From Phocaeicola plebeius (GTDB lineage Bacteria > Bacteroidota > Bacteroidia > Bacteroidales > Bacteroidaceae), in contig NZ_QSQT01000001.1 in assembly GCF_003437535.1 (NCBI RefSeq), positions 62,001 to 126,000 on the forward strand: a stretch of 64,000 nucleotides of DNA, written 5' to 3'. Below the pieces are notes generated by a model. That model saw only the letters and a list, made by a program, of their open reading frames with translations, made no database searches and was not told where the DNA came from. A program made the position numbers and the translations under genes. How positions within the stretch are numbered: the stretch's first letter is position 1; every line of letters starts with the position of its first letter. Shown here piece after piece: positions 35,302 to 46,077 of this stretch.

Positions 35302-36534
35302 TTAATTGAAAAATAAATATCCGATGAAAATGGCAGCTAGTATTCCGGTAAAGTCGGCTATCAGTCCGCAGCTTAACGCATGCCTTGTACGCGTCACGCT
35401 GACGCTTCCGAAATACACCGCCAGAATATAAAATGTAGTATCCGTTGACCCCTGGAAGATGCAGGCCAGACGGCCGACAAACGAATCGGCTCCGTAGGTG
35501 CTCATGGCGTCCACCATCAGTCCGCGGGCCCCGCTACCGCTCAGCGGCTTCATCAGTGCCGTGGGCAGTGCGCCGACAAACTGGTCGTCTATTCCGCAAC
35601 TCCGTACCACCCCGGCGATGCCCTGAATCAGAAAATCCATGGCGCCCGAAGCACGGAACACACCGATGGAAACCAGGATGGCCACCAAGTAAGGAATGAT
35701 GCGCACGGCAGTAGAAAATCCTTCTTTGGCTCCTTCCACGAAGGCATCGTACACATTGATTCTTTTCCGCATGCCCGACACGATAAAGCCGATGATGACG
35801 AGAAAGAGAAACACATTGGCAAAGGTGGTAGAGTAGAGGTCAATCTGTTCCCGGCTAAGCTGAAGGAAAAGCCAGATGATGCCTGCAATGAGCAGACTGG
35901 CTCCTCCGAGAAACAGCAGAATAGTCCGGTTCAGCAGGTTGATGCGCTGGTACAGGCTGACCGCAATGATACCGGCCATCGTCGAAAAGAAAGTCGCCAG
36001 CAGAATCGGAACAAACACGTCCGTAGGCTGTGCGGCTCCCATCTGTGCCCGGTATACCATGATGCTGATGGGAATCAGTGTCAGTCCCGACGTGTTCAGC
36101 ACTAAAAACATGATCATCGGGTTGCTGGCTGTATCCTTTCGTGGGTTCAGCTCCTGCAGTCCCTCCATGGCTTTCAGGCCGAGCGGTGTGGCCGCATTGT
36201 CCAGCCCCAGCATATTCGCTGCCAGGTTCATGAAAATACTTCCCGTCACCGGATGCCCTTTCGGAATCTCCGGAAACAGTTTTGAAAACAGCGGACTCAG
36301 CAGACGGGCGAAAAGCTGGATAACGCCTCCTCTTTCTCCAATCTTCATGATGCCCAGCCAGAGCGACAACACCCCCGTCAGTCCCAATGAGATTTCGAAC
36401 GCCGTTTTGGAAGAAGCGAAAGTAGAATTGATAATCTCCGGAAATACGGCCGTGTCGCCTAAAAATACGAGCTTGACCAGTGCCACCACGAAGGCCAGAA
36501 GGAAAAATGCAATCCAGATGTAGTTTAAAGCCAT
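35302..36534 (-). CDS. Fused SpmA/SpmB-like nucleoside-recognition (Gate) membrane protein
   Basis: A 410-residue integral membrane protein with about nine or ten hydrophobic helices. The two halves correspond to SpmA (about 1-200) and SpmB (about 225-405) of spore formers, joined in one chain. Family marks are the NLAANMLGLDNAATPLG segment in the first half and the GRLACIFQGSTDTTFY segment in the second, both parts of Gate domains. This organism does not sporulate as far as known, so the name is historical; a transport or channel role is inferred. It heads a run with ybeY on the minus strand. Confidence 0.87.
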   Translation of the reverse strand: MALNYIWIAFFLLAFVVALVKLVFLGDTAVFPEIINSTFASSKTAFEISLGLTGVLSLWLGIMKIGERGGVIQLFARLLSPLFSKLFPEIPKGHPVTGSIFMNLAANMLGLDNAATPLGLKAMEGLQELNPRKDTASNPMIMFLVLNTSGLTLIPISIMVYRAQMGAAQPTDVFVPILLATFFSTMAGIIAVSLYQRINLLNRTILLFLGGASLLIAGIIWLFLQLSREQIDLYSTTFANVFLFLVIIGFIVSGMRKRINVYDAFVEGAKEGFSTAVRIIPYLVAILVSIGVFRASGAMDFLIQGIAGVVRSCGIDDQFVGALPTALMKPLSGSGARGLMVDAMSTYGADSFVGRLACIFQGSTDTTFYILAVYFGSVSVTRTRHALSCGLIADFTGILAAIFIGYLFFN

Positions 36535-36620
36535 TTCTATCTAAGTATAATTCATGATTAATCTGTGTTACAAAAATATATAATTTCTTTGTCACTTCCT
36601 TCACCTTGTCTGAAAACATA

Positions 36621-36628
36621 TAACTTTG
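36621..36628 (+). promoter_or_regulatory. Putative -7 box of the DUF3810 gene
   Basis: TAACTTTG fits TAnnTTTG and lies only 6-13 bases before the start codon at 36634. This implies a very short or leaderless message unless the box is fortuitous. Confidence 0.35.
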
Positions 36629-36633
36629 TGTAT

Positions 36634-37683
36634 ATGAAAAGTTTTCCCTTACGTTACGTACGTTGGACCGCAGAGGCCTTGGGGGTGTGCTTCATCTTCC
36701 TTTGCCGCCTCTTGCCCGATTGGGGCGAGATGTATGCCCGTCACTTTTATCCCGCTTTGTCCGCACTGTTGTCGGCCCTGGTTTCCTGGATACCCTTCTC
36801 CATGGAAGAATGGTTTTTTGTAGCCGCGTGTGTACTCCTTGCCGGACTACCGCTGTGGGGCTGGAAGAAAAAGAAAGGGTGGAAGTGGACCTTGCGTGCA
36901 GAAGCCGAGCTGCTGGTAGGAGTGTACCTCTGGTTCTATGTAGGCTGGGGAATCAACTATTTCCGGAAAGACTTCTTTACGCGTTCCTCTGTAGAATATG
37001 TGGCCTATCAGGATTCCACCTTTCAGCATTTTCTGGCCGACTATACCCGCCGCTTGAATCAAGCCTACACGCAGTCGCCTTTCCCTTCGCACGAGATCAT
37101 CGAAAAAGAGGTGAAGCAACTCTTTGCCCAGGTGCCCTCCCGTTTCGGTCTTTCTTCACCGAGAAGCTACCAGCATCCCAAGCAAGTCATGTTCAACGCA
37201 CTCTATTCCGGTGTCGGCGTGTTGGGCTACATGGGCCCTTTTTTTGCCGAGTCACAGCTCAACCGCGAGCTGCCTCCCTTGCAATGGCCGTTCACCTATG
37301 CCCATGAATATTCCCATCTGTTGGGAATAAGCAGCGAGGCCGAAGCCAACTTCTGGGCCTATCAGATTTGCATCCGCTCCGTTTCACCAGCCGTCCGCTA
37401 CTCCGGCTATTTCGGTCTGCTACCCTATGTGCTCTCCAATGCCGCTACATTGTTGGAAGAAGAAGACTACCGGCAACTGCTTGCTTCCATTCGTCCCGAG
37501 ATTTTGCAGACCCTTCGTGAAAAGCAAGCCTACTGGCAGGCACGCTACAATCCGTGGGTAGGACGAGTGCAGGAACTGATGTATGAGTATTACCTCAAAG
37601 GCAACCAGATTCCTTCCGGACAGAAAAACTATGCCGAAGTGGTAGCCATGATTCTTGCCTTGCCCGGCGGCTGGTGGAAATAA
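36634..37683 (+). CDS. DUF3810 membrane protein with HEXXH zinc-peptidase motif
   Basis: A 349-residue membrane protein with hydrophobic segments at about 15-30, 40-55, 58-75 and 90-108, followed by a long soluble part. HEYSH (residues 224-228) is an HEXXH zinc-binding motif, followed closely by Glu235 and Glu237 in SSEAEAN, as in gluzincin-type metallopeptidases. The family is DUF3810. A peptidase role is inferred from the motif; no substrate is known. The start at 36634 is preferred to an in-frame codon at 36565, which lies in the divergent spacer. Confidence 0.82.
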   Translation: MKSFPLRYVRWTAEALGVCFIFLCRLLPDWGEMYARHFYPALSALLSALVSWIPFSMEEWFFVAACVLLAGLPLWGWKKKKGWKWTLRAEAELLVGVYLWFYVGWGINYFRKDFFTRSSVEYVAYQDSTFQHFLADYTRRLNQAYTQSPFPSHEIIEKEVKQLFAQVPSRFGLSSPRSYQHPKQVMFNALYSGVGVLGYMGPFFAESQLNRELPPLQWPFTYAHEYSHLLGISSEAEANFWAYQICIRSVSPAVRYSGYFGLLPYVLSNAATLLEEEDYRQLLASIRPEILQTLREKQAYWQARYNPWVGRVQELMYEYYLKGNQIPSGQKNYAEVVAMILALPGGWWK

Positions 37684-37999
37684 ACGCCGCGAGAATCTGA
37701 AAATCCCGTCCATCCGTCGGAGAGAAGCTGATTTTTCAATTCTCAAGGGGGAAAGATGACTTATTTTACTGTCAAACAGTGGATTACCGGAATTACTGCT
37801 TTCTTCATTCTGGAAATGAAATGAAAAGATACCTTAAAATCCCATCAAATTTCTAATTTTCGTATGCCGTTTGCTTCTTGCGTAAAAAATCCTTAAAGTG
37901 TGAAAATCAGTGAATAGCCAGCTTTTTAGGAGAAAAAACACTATCTTTACAGCCTTAATTTTTCTAAACTCAAAGCGAACGAAAGAAAATTATACCACA
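37684..37999. other. Intergenic stretch upstream of the acetyltransferase-like gene
   Basis: There is no credible gene in these 316 bases. The sequence TATCTTTA at 37942-37949 differs from the -7 consensus only at the last base and may be the promoter of the downstream acetyltransferase-like gene. Some imperfect pairing (GAGAAT with ATTCTC) at about 37690-37744 could end the DUF3810 transcript. Nothing else was recognised. Confidence 0.4.
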
Positions 38000-39130
38000 A
38001 TGACTATCACGATTAAAAAAGTCACTACGAAAAAAGAACTGAAGAAGTTCATTCGTTTTAATTACGAACTTTATAAAGATAATCCCTATTCCGTTCCCGA
38101 TTTGTACGATGACATGCTGAATACCTTCAATCCCAAGAAGAATCCGGCATTTGAATTCTGCGAGGCAGAATATTTCCTGGCATACAAAGGCGAGGAGATA
38201 GTGGGGCGTGTGGCTGCCATCATCAACCACCGTGCAAATGACACCTGGAACAAGAAAGAAGTCCGTTTTGGCTGGCTGGACTTCATTGACGAAGAAGAAG
38301 TGTCTTCAGCCTTGCTGAAAGCCGTAGAGCAATGGGGAAAAGAAAAAGGTATGGAAGCCATTGTCGGTCCGTTGGGATTTACGGATATGGATGCCGAAGG
38401 AATGCTGGTTGAAGGATTCGACCAGTTGAGTACGATGGCCACCATCTATAATTATTCCTATTATCCGGAACACATGGAGCAGTTAGGCTTTGAGAAAGAA
38501 GCCGACTGGGTGGAATACAAACTGAGCGTGCCCCACCAGCTTCCGGACAAGTTTGTGCGCATCTCCGAAATCATTCTTCAGAAGTACAACCTGAAAATTA
38601 AGAAGCTCAAGCGGAGCGAAATCAAGAAGCAGAACTACGGGCAGAAAATCTTCGATTTGATTAACGAAGCCTATGCGCCTCTTTACGGATATTCGCAGAT
38701 GACGCAGGGACAGATTAACCAATATATAAAGATGTATCTGCCGCTCATCGACCTGCGCATGGTGTCGTTGGTAGAAGATGCGGAAGGCAACCTGGTGGCA
38801 GTGGGAATCGCCATGCCGTCCTTGTCGAAAGCCTTGCAGAAAGCCAAGGGAAAGATGCTTCCTTTCGGCTGGTACCACCTGTTAAAGGCCCTGTTCATCA
38901 AGCGTCCGCGTGTGCTCGATTTGCTGCTGGTAGGCGTGAAGCCCGAATACCAGAGCAAGGGAGTCAACGCTCTCTTGTTCTACGACCTTGTGCCTATTTT
39001 CCAGCAGATGGGATTTGAGTATGGGGAAAGTAATCCGGAGCTTGAGCTCAACAAGAAAGTACAGGCACAGTGGAGCGCATTCGAATCCGTGCAACACAAA
39101 CGCCGCCGTGCTTATAAGAAAATGATTTAA
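38000..39130 (+). CDS. Putative GNAT-fold acyltransferase, conserved in Bacteroidetes
   Basis: A 376-residue soluble protein. The N-terminal part (about 1-110) resembles an acyl-CoA N-acyltransferase fold ([19 protein letters not shown]). A second such unit seems to lie near the C-terminus ([23 protein letters not shown]), where QSKGV looks like the acetyl-CoA binding loop. The middle [19 protein letters not shown] segment is a conserved mark of this family. No substrate is known. The start at 38000 begins the homologous region; the frame is open 30 codons upstream. ParE starts 20 bases downstream, so they may be co-transcribed. Confidence 0.7.
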   Translation: MTITIKKVTTKKELKKFIRFNYELYKDNPYSVPDLYDDMLNTFNPKKNPAFEFCEAEYFLAYKGEEIVGRVAAIINHRANDTWNKKEVRFGWLDFIDEEEVSSALLKAVEQWGKEKGMEAIVGPLGFTDMDAEGMLVEGFDQLSTMATIYNYSYYPEHMEQLGFEKEADWVEYKLSVPHQLPDKFVRISEIILQKYNLKIKKLKRSEIKKQNYGQKIFDLINEAYAPLYGYSQMTQGQINQYIKMYLPLIDLRMVSLVEDAEGNLVAVGIAMPSLSKALQKAKGKMLPFGWYHLLKALFIKRPRVLDLLLVGVKPEYQSKGVNALLFYDLVPIFQQMGFEYGESNPELELNKKVQAQWSAFESVQHKRRRAYKKMI

Positions 39131-39150
39131 AAAACAGAGGGGGAATAGAT

Positions 39151-41088
39151 ATGGAAGAACTCAATGAACAAACCGTTTCCTCTGTAGCTTATACCGAAGA
39201 GAACATTCGCCACCTGAGCGACATGGAGCACGTACGTACCCGTCCCGGTATGTACATCGGTCGCCTGGGCGACGGTTCGCAGGTGGAAGACGGAATTTAT
39301 GTGCTGTTGAAAGAAGTCGTCGACAACAGTATCGACGAGTTCAAGATGGGAGCCGGAAAGCGCATTGAAATCCAGATGGAAGACAACCTGCGGGTGTCCG
39401 TGCGCGACTATGGACGAGGCATTCCTTTGGGAAGTCTGGTCGATGCCGTTTCCATGCTGAACACCGGAGGAAAGTACGATACCAAGGCCTTCAAGAAAAG
39501 TGTCGGTCTGAACGGAGTGGGAGCCAAGGCGGTCAATGCATTGAGCAGCCGTTTCGTGGCCTGGAGTGCCCGCGACGGACAGATGCGCAAGGCCGTGTTC
39601 GAACGTGGAGAACTGGTCAGCGACGAGACCTGCGCCACGGACGAAGAAAACGGAACCTACATCTTCTTTGAGCCCGACGATACCCTGTTCCAGAACTACC
39701 ACTTCCGTCCGGAGTTCATTGAGACCATGCTCCGCAATTATACCTATTTAAATACGGGCCTTTCCATCTATTATAACGGACACCGCATTGTGAGCCGTAA
39801 CGGACTGGAAGACTTGCTGAACGACAACATGACTGCGCCGGGACTGTATCCCATTGTGCACCTGACGGGCGAAGACATTGAGATAGCCTTTACCCACAGT
39901 GCGCAGTATGGCGAGGAATACTATTCCTTTGTCAACGGTCAGCACACCACGCAGGGAGGAACCCACCAGAGCGCGTTCAAGGAACACATAGCCCGTGCCA
40001 TCAAGGAGTTCTACGGAAAGAACCTGGAGTTTCAGGACATCCGTAACGGACTGGTGGCTGCCATTGCCATCAACGTGATTGAACCTACGTTCGAAAGCCA
40101 GACCAAAATCAAGTTGGGCTCACTGTCTATGGCACCGGAGAAAGATTCCGAAGGCAACCCCTATCCCTTGTCGGGCGTCAGCGTCAACAAGTTTGTGGGC
40201 GATTTCGTAAAAGAGCAGGTAGACAACTACCTCCACAAGCATCCCGATGTGGCCGAAGTCCTGCTGCAGAAAATCCAGGAATCCGAAAAAGAACGCAAGG
40301 CCATTGCCGGCGTCACGAAGATAGCCCGTGAGCGTGCCAAGAAAGCCAACCTGCACAACCGTAAGTTGCGCGACTGCCGCATCCACCTGAACGACCAGAA
40401 AGGCGGAAAGAAAGAAGAAGACGACCCCCGTCTGGAAAGCTCCATCTTCATCACCGAGGGAGACTCCGCCAGCGGTTCCATCACGAAAAGCCGCGATGTC
40501 AATACGCAGGCCGTGTTCAGCTTGCGCGGTAAGCCGCTGAATTCTTTCGGACTCACCAAGAAGGTGGTCTACGAGAACGAAGAGTTCAACCTCCTGCAGG
40601 CTGCCCTGAACATTGAAGAAGGGCTCGACGGACTCCGATATAATAAGGTAATCGTGGCCACCGATGCCGATGTGGACGGTATGCACATCCGCCTGCTGAT
40701 GATTACCTTCTTCCTGCAGTTCTTCCCCGACCTGATAAAGAAAGGTCATGTGTACATCCTGCAGACCCCCCTGTTCCGCGTGCGTAACCGCAAGAAAGGG
40801 GTGTACGAAACCATCTACTGCTATTCGGAAGAAGAGCGTGTGGCTGCCATCGAGAAGTTGAGTCCCAATCCCGAAATCACCCGATTCAAAGGATTGGGAG
40901 AAATCTCGCCCGACGAGTTCCGCCATTTCATCGGTAAGGACATGCGTCTGGAGCAGGTCACCCTTCGCAAGACCGACGCCGTGAAGGAACTGCTGGAGTT
41001 CTACATGGGAAAGAACACCATGGAACGCCAGAACTTCATCATCGACAATCTGGTGGTAGAGGAAGACCTGATTAAGAATGAGGAATGA
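39151..41088 (+). CDS. parE: DNA topoisomerase IV subunit B (ParE-type)
   Basis: A 645-residue type IIA topoisomerase ATPase subunit that, with ParC, decatenates sister chromosomes. The GHKL ATPase domain (about 25-240) has [24 protein letters not shown] and [13 protein letters not shown]. The TOPRIM domain shows [10 protein letters not shown] (about 430-440) and [11 protein letters not shown] (about 505-515). The C-terminal GyrB/ParE tail (RFKGLGEI) is intact. Length and the lack of a long insertion favour ParE over GyrB, but Bacteroidetes type II subunits are hard to separate by eye. parC is not adjacent; coaD follows directly. Confidence 0.88.
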   Translation: MEELNEQTVSSVAYTEENIRHLSDMEHVRTRPGMYIGRLGDGSQVEDGIYVLLKEVVDNSIDEFKMGAGKRIEIQMEDNLRVSVRDYGRGIPLGSLVDAVSMLNTGGKYDTKAFKKSVGLNGVGAKAVNALSSRFVAWSARDGQMRKAVFERGELVSDETCATDEENGTYIFFEPDDTLFQNYHFRPEFIETMLRNYTYLNTGLSIYYNGHRIVSRNGLEDLLNDNMTAPGLYPIVHLTGEDIEIAFTHSAQYGEEYYSFVNGQHTTQGGTHQSAFKEHIARAIKEFYGKNLEFQDIRNGLVAAIAINVIEPTFESQTKIKLGSLSMAPEKDSEGNPYPLSGVSVNKFVGDFVKEQVDNYLHKHPDVAEVLLQKIQESEKERKAIAGVTKIARERAKKANLHNRKLRDCRIHLNDQKGGKKEEDDPRLESSIFITEGDSASGSITKSRDVNTQAVFSLRGKPLNSFGLTKKVVYENEEFNLLQAALNIEEGLDGLRYNKVIVATDADVDGMHIRLLMITFFLQFFPDLIKKGHVYILQTPLFRVRNRKKGVYETIYCYSEEERVAAIEKLSPNPEITRFKGLGEISPDEFRHFIGKDMRLEQVTLRKTDAVKELLEFYMGKNTMERQNFIIDNLVVEEDLIKNEE

Positions 41089-41122
41089 AGAATTAATAAT
41101 TAAAAACTGCCAGTCATCAGTG

Positions 41123-41578
41123 ATGAAAAGAGCGATATTTCCGGGCACATTCGACCCGTTTACTATCGGGCACTATTCCGTGGTGAAGCGTGCCCTGACC
41201 TTTATGGACGAAATCATCATCGGCATTGGGGTGAACGACAAAAAGAAAACCTGGTTCCCCACCGAGAAGCGCGTAGAGATGATTCGCAAACTTTATGCCG
41301 ACGAGCCGCGCATCAAGGTCGAGGCATACGACAACCTTACCGTTGATTTTGCCCGCGAGCGCGAGGCCGGATTCATTATCCGCGGCATCCGTACCGTACA
41401 CGACTTTGAATACGAAGAAACCATTGCCGACATCAACCGCAAGCTGGCCGGCGTAGAAACCATCCTACTCTTTACGGAGCCCGAACTGACCTCCATCAGT
41501 TCCACCATCGTCCGTGAACTCCTGCAGTATGGCAAGGATGTATCCGACTTTCTGCCCGAAGGCATGGAAGTGGAATAA
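41123..41578 (+). CDS. coaD: Phosphopantetheine adenylyltransferase
   Basis: A 151-residue nucleotidyltransferase catalysing the penultimate step of coenzyme A synthesis (4'-phosphopantetheine plus ATP to dephospho-CoA). The nucleotide-binding motif is [11 protein letters not shown] near the N-terminus, and the C-terminal [12 protein letters not shown] is diagnostic. The ATG at 41123 starts at the conserved [12 protein letters not shown]; the frame overlaps parE if extended to 41078. It lies 34 bases after parE and 15 before the S41 protease. Confidence 0.95.
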   Translation: MKRAIFPGTFDPFTIGHYSVVKRALTFMDEIIIGIGVNDKKKTWFPTEKRVEMIRKLYADEPRIKVEAYDNLTVDFAREREAGFIIRGIRTVHDFEYEETIADINRKLAGVETILLFTEPELTSISSTIVRELLQYGKDVSDFLPEGMEVE

Positions 41579-41593
41579 AATGAAAGAATGCAC

Positions 41594-43183
41594 ATGAAAA
41601 TCAGAAAATACCTATTCGCTTTATTGGCAGGATGTGCGGCATGGACTGCCCTGCCTGCCCAGAACAAGCTGCTCGATTCGCCTTCGCGCAAACTGCAGCT
41701 GGCCGAGTTCGCCATCTCCAATCTCTATGTAGATAAGGTAGACGAAGACAAACTGGTGGAAACCGCCATTGTCAGCATGCTGGAAGAGCTCGACCCGCAC
41801 TCCACCTATTCCGACCCGGAAGAAGTGAAGCGGCTCAACGAACCCCTTCAGGGAAACTTCGATGGCATCGGTATCCAGTTTAATATGGCTACCGACACCC
41901 TCTTTGTCATCCAGCCCGTATCGGGAGGACCTTCCGAGAAAGTCGGCATCCTGGCCGGCGACCGCATCATCGAAGTGAACGACACGGTCATTGCCGGTGT
42001 GAAGATGAACACTGACGAAGTGATGCGCCGCTTGCGCGGACCAAAAGGCTCCACGGTGACGGTAAAAGTGTTGCGTGCCGGTGTGAAAGAGTTGCTGCCC
42101 TTCACCATCAAGCGCGACAAGATTCCCGTATACAGTCTGGATGCTTCGTACATGGTAGAAGGAAAAATCGGTTATATCCGTGTGAACCGCTTTGCCGCTA
42201 CCACCGGACAAGAATTTACCGATGCCCTCCACAAGTTGCAGAAGCAAGGCATGAAAGACCTGATTCTCGATTTGCAAGGCAACGGAGGCGGTTACCTGAA
42301 TGCCGCCATCATCCTGTGCGACCAGATTTTGGGTAAGAAAGAACTCATTGTCTATACCGAAGGCCGCCGCAACCCCCGTTCAGAATTTGAAGCCAAGGGC
42401 GACGGCGATTTCCAGAAAGGCCGTCTGGTGGTGCTCGTCGATGAATTCTCGGCTTCCGCCAGTGAGATTGTCACCGGAGCCATTCAGGATTGGGACAGAG
42501 GTATCGTAGTAGGCCGGCGTACCTTCGGAAAAGGACTCGTACAGCGCCCCATCGATTTGCCCGACGGTTCCATGATCCGTCTGACCATCGCCCGTTACTA
42601 CACCCCTTCGGGCCGTTGTATCCAGAAACCTTACGAAAGCATCGAGCAATACAATAAAGACTTGATAGACCGTTACAACCGGGGTGAGATGATGAGTGCC
42701 GACAGCATCCACTTCCCCGACTCGCTCAAGGCCAAGACCCTGAAGCTAGGACGTACCGTGTACGGTGGCGGAGGCATCATGCCCGACTATTTCGTGCCCA
42801 TCGACACCACGATGTACACCAACTATTATCTGTCATTGCGCGACAAAGGCGCCATGGTGCAGCTGAACATCAAGCTGATTGACCGCCACCGGAAAGAATG
42901 GCTCCAGCAGTATAAGACGTTCGACCGCTTCAACCGCGAGTTTGAGGTGAGCCAGGCCATGCTCGATGAGCTGGTGGCACAAGGCACCTCCATGGGCATC
43001 ACCTACAACGAGGCCCAGTTCCGTACGGCACTTCCGCTGGTCAAGACCCAGCTGAAAGCCCTGCTGGCCCGCGACATCTGGGACATGAACGAATACTTCC
43101 AGGTGATTAACACGCTGAACGACAGCATGAAAAAGGCCATTGAACTACTGCGCAAGCCCGGCATGAATTTTCCCAAAAGATAG
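41594..43183 (+). CDS. S41 family C-terminal processing peptidase with PDZ domain
   Basis: A 529-residue exported serine protease of the CtpA/Prc family. A signal peptide (about 1-22) is followed by an N-terminal helical part, a PDZ domain (about 75-160) and the S41 catalytic domain (about 165-370). The nucleophile serine is in FSASASEIV and the general-base lysine in GRRTFGKGLVQ, the normal Ser-Lys dyad spacing. A C-terminal helical extension (about 400-525) follows. It probably trims periplasmic or outer-membrane proteins. An ATG two codons upstream (41588) is also possible. It ends the parE-coaD-protease run. Confidence 0.93.
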   Translation: MKIRKYLFALLAGCAAWTALPAQNKLLDSPSRKLQLAEFAISNLYVDKVDEDKLVETAIVSMLEELDPHSTYSDPEEVKRLNEPLQGNFDGIGIQFNMATDTLFVIQPVSGGPSEKVGILAGDRIIEVNDTVIAGVKMNTDEVMRRLRGPKGSTVTVKVLRAGVKELLPFTIKRDKIPVYSLDASYMVEGKIGYIRVNRFAATTGQEFTDALHKLQKQGMKDLILDLQGNGGGYLNAAIILCDQILGKKELIVYTEGRRNPRSEFEAKGDGDFQKGRLVVLVDEFSASASEIVTGAIQDWDRGIVVGRRTFGKGLVQRPIDLPDGSMIRLTIARYYTPSGRCIQKPYESIEQYNKDLIDRYNRGEMMSADSIHFPDSLKAKTLKLGRTVYGGGGIMPDYFVPIDTTMYTNYYLSLRDKGAMVQLNIKLIDRHRKEWLQQYKTFDRFNREFEVSQAMLDELVAQGTSMGITYNEAQFRTALPLVKTQLKALLARDIWDMNEYFQVINTLNDSMKKAIELLRKPGMNFPKR

Positions 43184-43236
43184 GCTTTTTACGTGTGGCT
43201 CACGGCTTCCGATTACAGAATTTTTTCCATAATCTG

Positions 43237-43267
43237 TTGTGTTATCTCAATAAATCTTCTAATTTTG
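43237..43267 (+). promoter_or_regulatory. Promoter of the frdCAB operon (TTG-N20-TAATTTTG)
   Basis: A -33 TTG (43237-43239) and a -7 TAATTTTG (43260-43267) are separated by exactly 20 bases, the spacing also seen for rdgB. The frdC start at 43337 implies a leader of about 60 bases. Confidence 0.75.
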
Positions 43268-43336
43268 CATCATAATTTGGACCTTCGAGTGCGAATTTAT
43301 AGTTCTAACAATTAAATAATTTAAATTCAATCATTT

Positions 43337-44026
43337 ATGTGGTTAAGTAATTCATCTATTGGAAGGAAAGTGGTGATGAGTGTTACTGGTATCGCCCTTG
43401 TCCTGTTTCTGACATTTCACATGGCGATGAACCTTGTTGCATTGTTCTCGGGCGAGGCGTACAACATGGTTTGTGAGTTCCTCGGTGCCAACTGGTATGC
43501 GCTGGTAGCTACTGTCGGACTGGCTGCCCTGTTTGTAATTCACATCATCTACGCTTTCTGGCTGACGATGCAGAACCGTGCAGCTCGCGGTCACGAACGC
43601 TATGCAGTGACAGCAAAACCGAAAAACGTGGAATGGGCATCTCAGAACATGCTGGTACTGGGTATCATTGTAATCCTGGGTCTGGCTCTTCACTTCGTAA
43701 ACTTCTGGTACAAAATGCAGTTCGCTGAAATCATCGGCAACCCGATGAAGGGTGGTCTTCATGCAGCCGACGGTTACGGCTACATCATGCAGACATTCTC
43801 TAATCCGGTGTTCTTCGTGTTGTATATCATCTGGCTGATTGCCTTGTGGTTCCACCTGACTCACGGATTCTGGAGCTCTATGCAGACTTTGGGTTGGAAC
43901 AACACCATCTGGATTAACCGTTGGAAATGCATCTCTAACATCTATTCTACCATCATCGTACTTGGCTTCATGCTGGTAGCCGTTGTGTTCTTCCTGAAAA
44001 ACATGATGGGTTGCGGTGCTTGCTAA
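43337..44026 (+). CDS. frdC: Succinate dehydrogenase/fumarate reductase cytochrome b subunit
   Basis: A 229-residue inner-membrane anchor with five hydrophobic helices (about 15-37, 58-80, 103-125, 152-178, 200-222). Conserved histidines (FHMAMN, VIHIIY, LHFVNF, FHLTHGFW) are suitable as ligands for two b hemes, so it is of the diheme type that exchanges electrons with menaquinone. It heads the operon with frdA and frdB. In anaerobic Bacteroides this complex mainly works as a fumarate reductase. Codon choice is strongly biased towards a narrow set (GGT, CGT, AAC, GAA), as in highly expressed genes. Confidence 0.94.
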   Translation: MWLSNSSIGRKVVMSVTGIALVLFLTFHMAMNLVALFSGEAYNMVCEFLGANWYALVATVGLAALFVIHIIYAFWLTMQNRAARGHERYAVTAKPKNVEWASQNMLVLGIIVILGLALHFVNFWYKMQFAEIIGNPMKGGLHAADGYGYIMQTFSNPVFFVLYIIWLIALWFHLTHGFWSSMQTLGWNNTIWINRWKCISNIYSTIIVLGFMLVAVVFFLKNMMGCGAC

Positions 44027-44059
44027 TTTAAGTGTAACTGATTAAATTGAAAAAACATT

Positions 44060-46042
44060 ATGACTAAGATAATCGATTCTAAGATTCCTGAAGGCCCGAT
44101 AGCTGAGAAATGGACCAATTATAAAGCTCACCAGAAACTGGTGAACCCGGCTAACAAACGTCGTCTGGACATCATCGTGGTAGGTACAGGTCTGGCAGGT
44201 GCTTCTGCTGCTGCTTCTTTAGGTGAAATGGGATTCCGTGTGTTCAACTTCTGTATCCAGGACTCTCCTCGCCGTGCACACTCTATCGCTGCACAGGGTG
44301 GTATCAACGCTGCCAAGAACTACCAGAACGACGGTGACTCTATCTATCGTCTGTTCTACGATACAGTGAAAGGTGGTGACTACCGTGCTCGTGAAGCTAA
44401 CGTTTACCGTCTGGCTGAAGTATCAAACAACATCATCGACCAGTGCGTGGCACAGGGTGTTCCTTTCGCTCGTGAATACGGTGGTACATTGGCTAACCGT
44501 TCATTCGGTGGTGCACAGGTATCTCGTACATTCTACGCTAAAGGTCAGACAGGTCAGCAGCTGTTGCTGGGTGCTTACTCTGCATTGAGCCGTCAGGTTG
44601 GTGCCGGTACTGTAAAACTGTACACTCGTTACGAAATGCTCGACGTAGTATTGGTTGACGGTCGTGCACGCGGTATCATCGCCAAGAACCTGGTAACCGG
44701 TAAGTTGGAACGCTTCGCTGCTCACGCAGTAGTTATCGCAACTGGTGGTTACGGAAACACTTACTTCCTGTCAACTAACGCCATGGCATGTAACGTAACA
44801 GCTGCCATGTCTTGCTACCGTAAGGGAGCTATGTTCGCTAACCCGGCTTACGTACAGATTCACCCGACTTGTATTCCGGTACACGGTGACAAGCAGTCTA
44901 AGCTGACTTTGATGTCAGAATCTCTGCGTAACGACGGTCGTATCTGGGTTCCGAAGAAACTGGAAGATGCCAAAGCATTGCAGGCTGGAACAAAGAAAGG
45001 TAGCGATATTCCTGAAGAAGACCGTGACTACTATCTGGAACGCCGTTATCCGGCATTCGGTAACCTGGTTCCGCGTGACGTGGCTTCACGTGCCGCTAAA
45101 GAACGTTGCGACCACGGTTTCGGTGTAAACAACACAGGTCTGGCCGTATTCCTTGACTTCTCTGAAAGTATCGAACGTCTGGGCTTGGACGTAGTTCGCC
45201 AGCGTTACGGTAACTTGTTCGATATGTACGAAGAAATCACCGACGTAAATCCGGGCGAACTGGCTCGCGAAATCAACGGTGTGAAATACTACAACCCGAT
45301 GATGATTTATCCGGCTATCCACTACACAATGGGTGGTATCTGGGTAGACTACGAACTCCAGACTTCTATCAAGGGTCTGTTCGCTATCGGTGAATGTAAC
45401 TTCTCTGACCACGGAGCTAACCGTCTGGGTGCTTCTGCATTGATGCAGGGTCTGGCCGACGGATACTTCGTATTGCCTTACACTATCCAGAACTACCTGG
45501 CCGACCAGATTACTGTTCCTCGTTTCTCTACTGACCTGCCTGAATTTGCAGAAGCAGAAAAGGCTGTTCAGGACAAGATTGACCACCTGATGAACATCAA
45601 GGGTAAGAAGTCTGTAGACTCTATCCACAAGGAACTGGGTCGCGTAATGTGGGAATACGTAGGTATGGGCCGTACAGCTGAAGGTTTGAAGACCGGTCTG
45701 GCTAAGCTGAAAGACATCCGTAAGGAATTCGAAACAGAACTGTTCATCCCGGGTTCTAAGGAAGGTTTGAACGTAGAGCTGGATAAGGCTTTCCGTCTGA
45801 ACGACTTCATCACAATGGGCGAGCTGATTGCTTACGATGCATTGAACCGTAACGAATCTTGCGGTGGTCACTTCCGTGAAGAATACCAGACAGAAGAAGG
45901 TGAAGCAAAACGTGATGACGAAAACTTCTTCTATGTAGCTTGCTGGGAATACCAGGGAAGCGACGACAAGGCTCCGGTATTGTACAAAGAACCGCTGGTT
46001 TACGAAGCTATCAAGGTACAGACTCGTAACTACAAGAGCTAA
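44060..46042 (+). CDS. frdA: Fumarate reductase/succinate dehydrogenase flavoprotein subunit
   Basis: A 660-residue catalytic subunit facing the cytoplasm, interconverting fumarate and succinate. The FAD dinucleotide fold is at about 33-62 ([14 protein letters not shown]). The histidine for covalent FAD attachment lies in HSIAAQGG. The active-site and capping regions include HPTCIPV and the [14 protein letters not shown] segment. The gene shows the same strong codon bias as frdC and frdB. It is spaced 33 bases after frdC and 35 before frdB. Direction of the reaction is inferred from the anaerobic lineage. Confidence 0.96.
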   Translation: MTKIIDSKIPEGPIAEKWTNYKAHQKLVNPANKRRLDIIVVGTGLAGASAAASLGEMGFRVFNFCIQDSPRRAHSIAAQGGINAAKNYQNDGDSIYRLFYDTVKGGDYRAREANVYRLAEVSNNIIDQCVAQGVPFAREYGGTLANRSFGGAQVSRTFYAKGQTGQQLLLGAYSALSRQVGAGTVKLYTRYEMLDVVLVDGRARGIIAKNLVTGKLERFAAHAVVIATGGYGNTYFLSTNAMACNVTAAMSCYRKGAMFANPAYVQIHPTCIPVHGDKQSKLTLMSESLRNDGRIWVPKKLEDAKALQAGTKKGSDIPEEDRDYYLERRYPAFGNLVPRDVASRAAKERCDHGFGVNNTGLAVFLDFSESIERLGLDVVRQRYGNLFDMYEEITDVNPGELAREINGVKYYNPMMIYPAIHYTMGGIWVDYELQTSIKGLFAIGECNFSDHGANRLGASALMQGLADGYFVLPYTIQNYLADQITVPRFSTDLPEFAEAEKAVQDKIDHLMNIKGKKSVDSIHKELGRVMWEYVGMGRTAEGLKTGLAKLKDIRKEFETELFIPGSKEGLNVELDKAFRLNDFITMGELIAYDALNRNESCGGHFREEYQTEEGEAKRDDENFFYVACWEYQGSDDKAPVLYKEPLVYEAIKVQTRNYKS

Positions 46043-46077
46043 TCAGTGAAGTTAAACAATTAAAGAATCTAAGTAAA

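Noticed and set aside
35302..36534. Evidence for sporulation from the SpmA/SpmB-like gene
   Set aside because: Such fused proteins are common in non-sporulating Bacteroidetes, and no other sporulation gene is in the window.
40120..41148. A 342-codon minus-strand frame inside parE
   Set aside because: Antisense to the TOPRIM region of parE; no recognisable domain.
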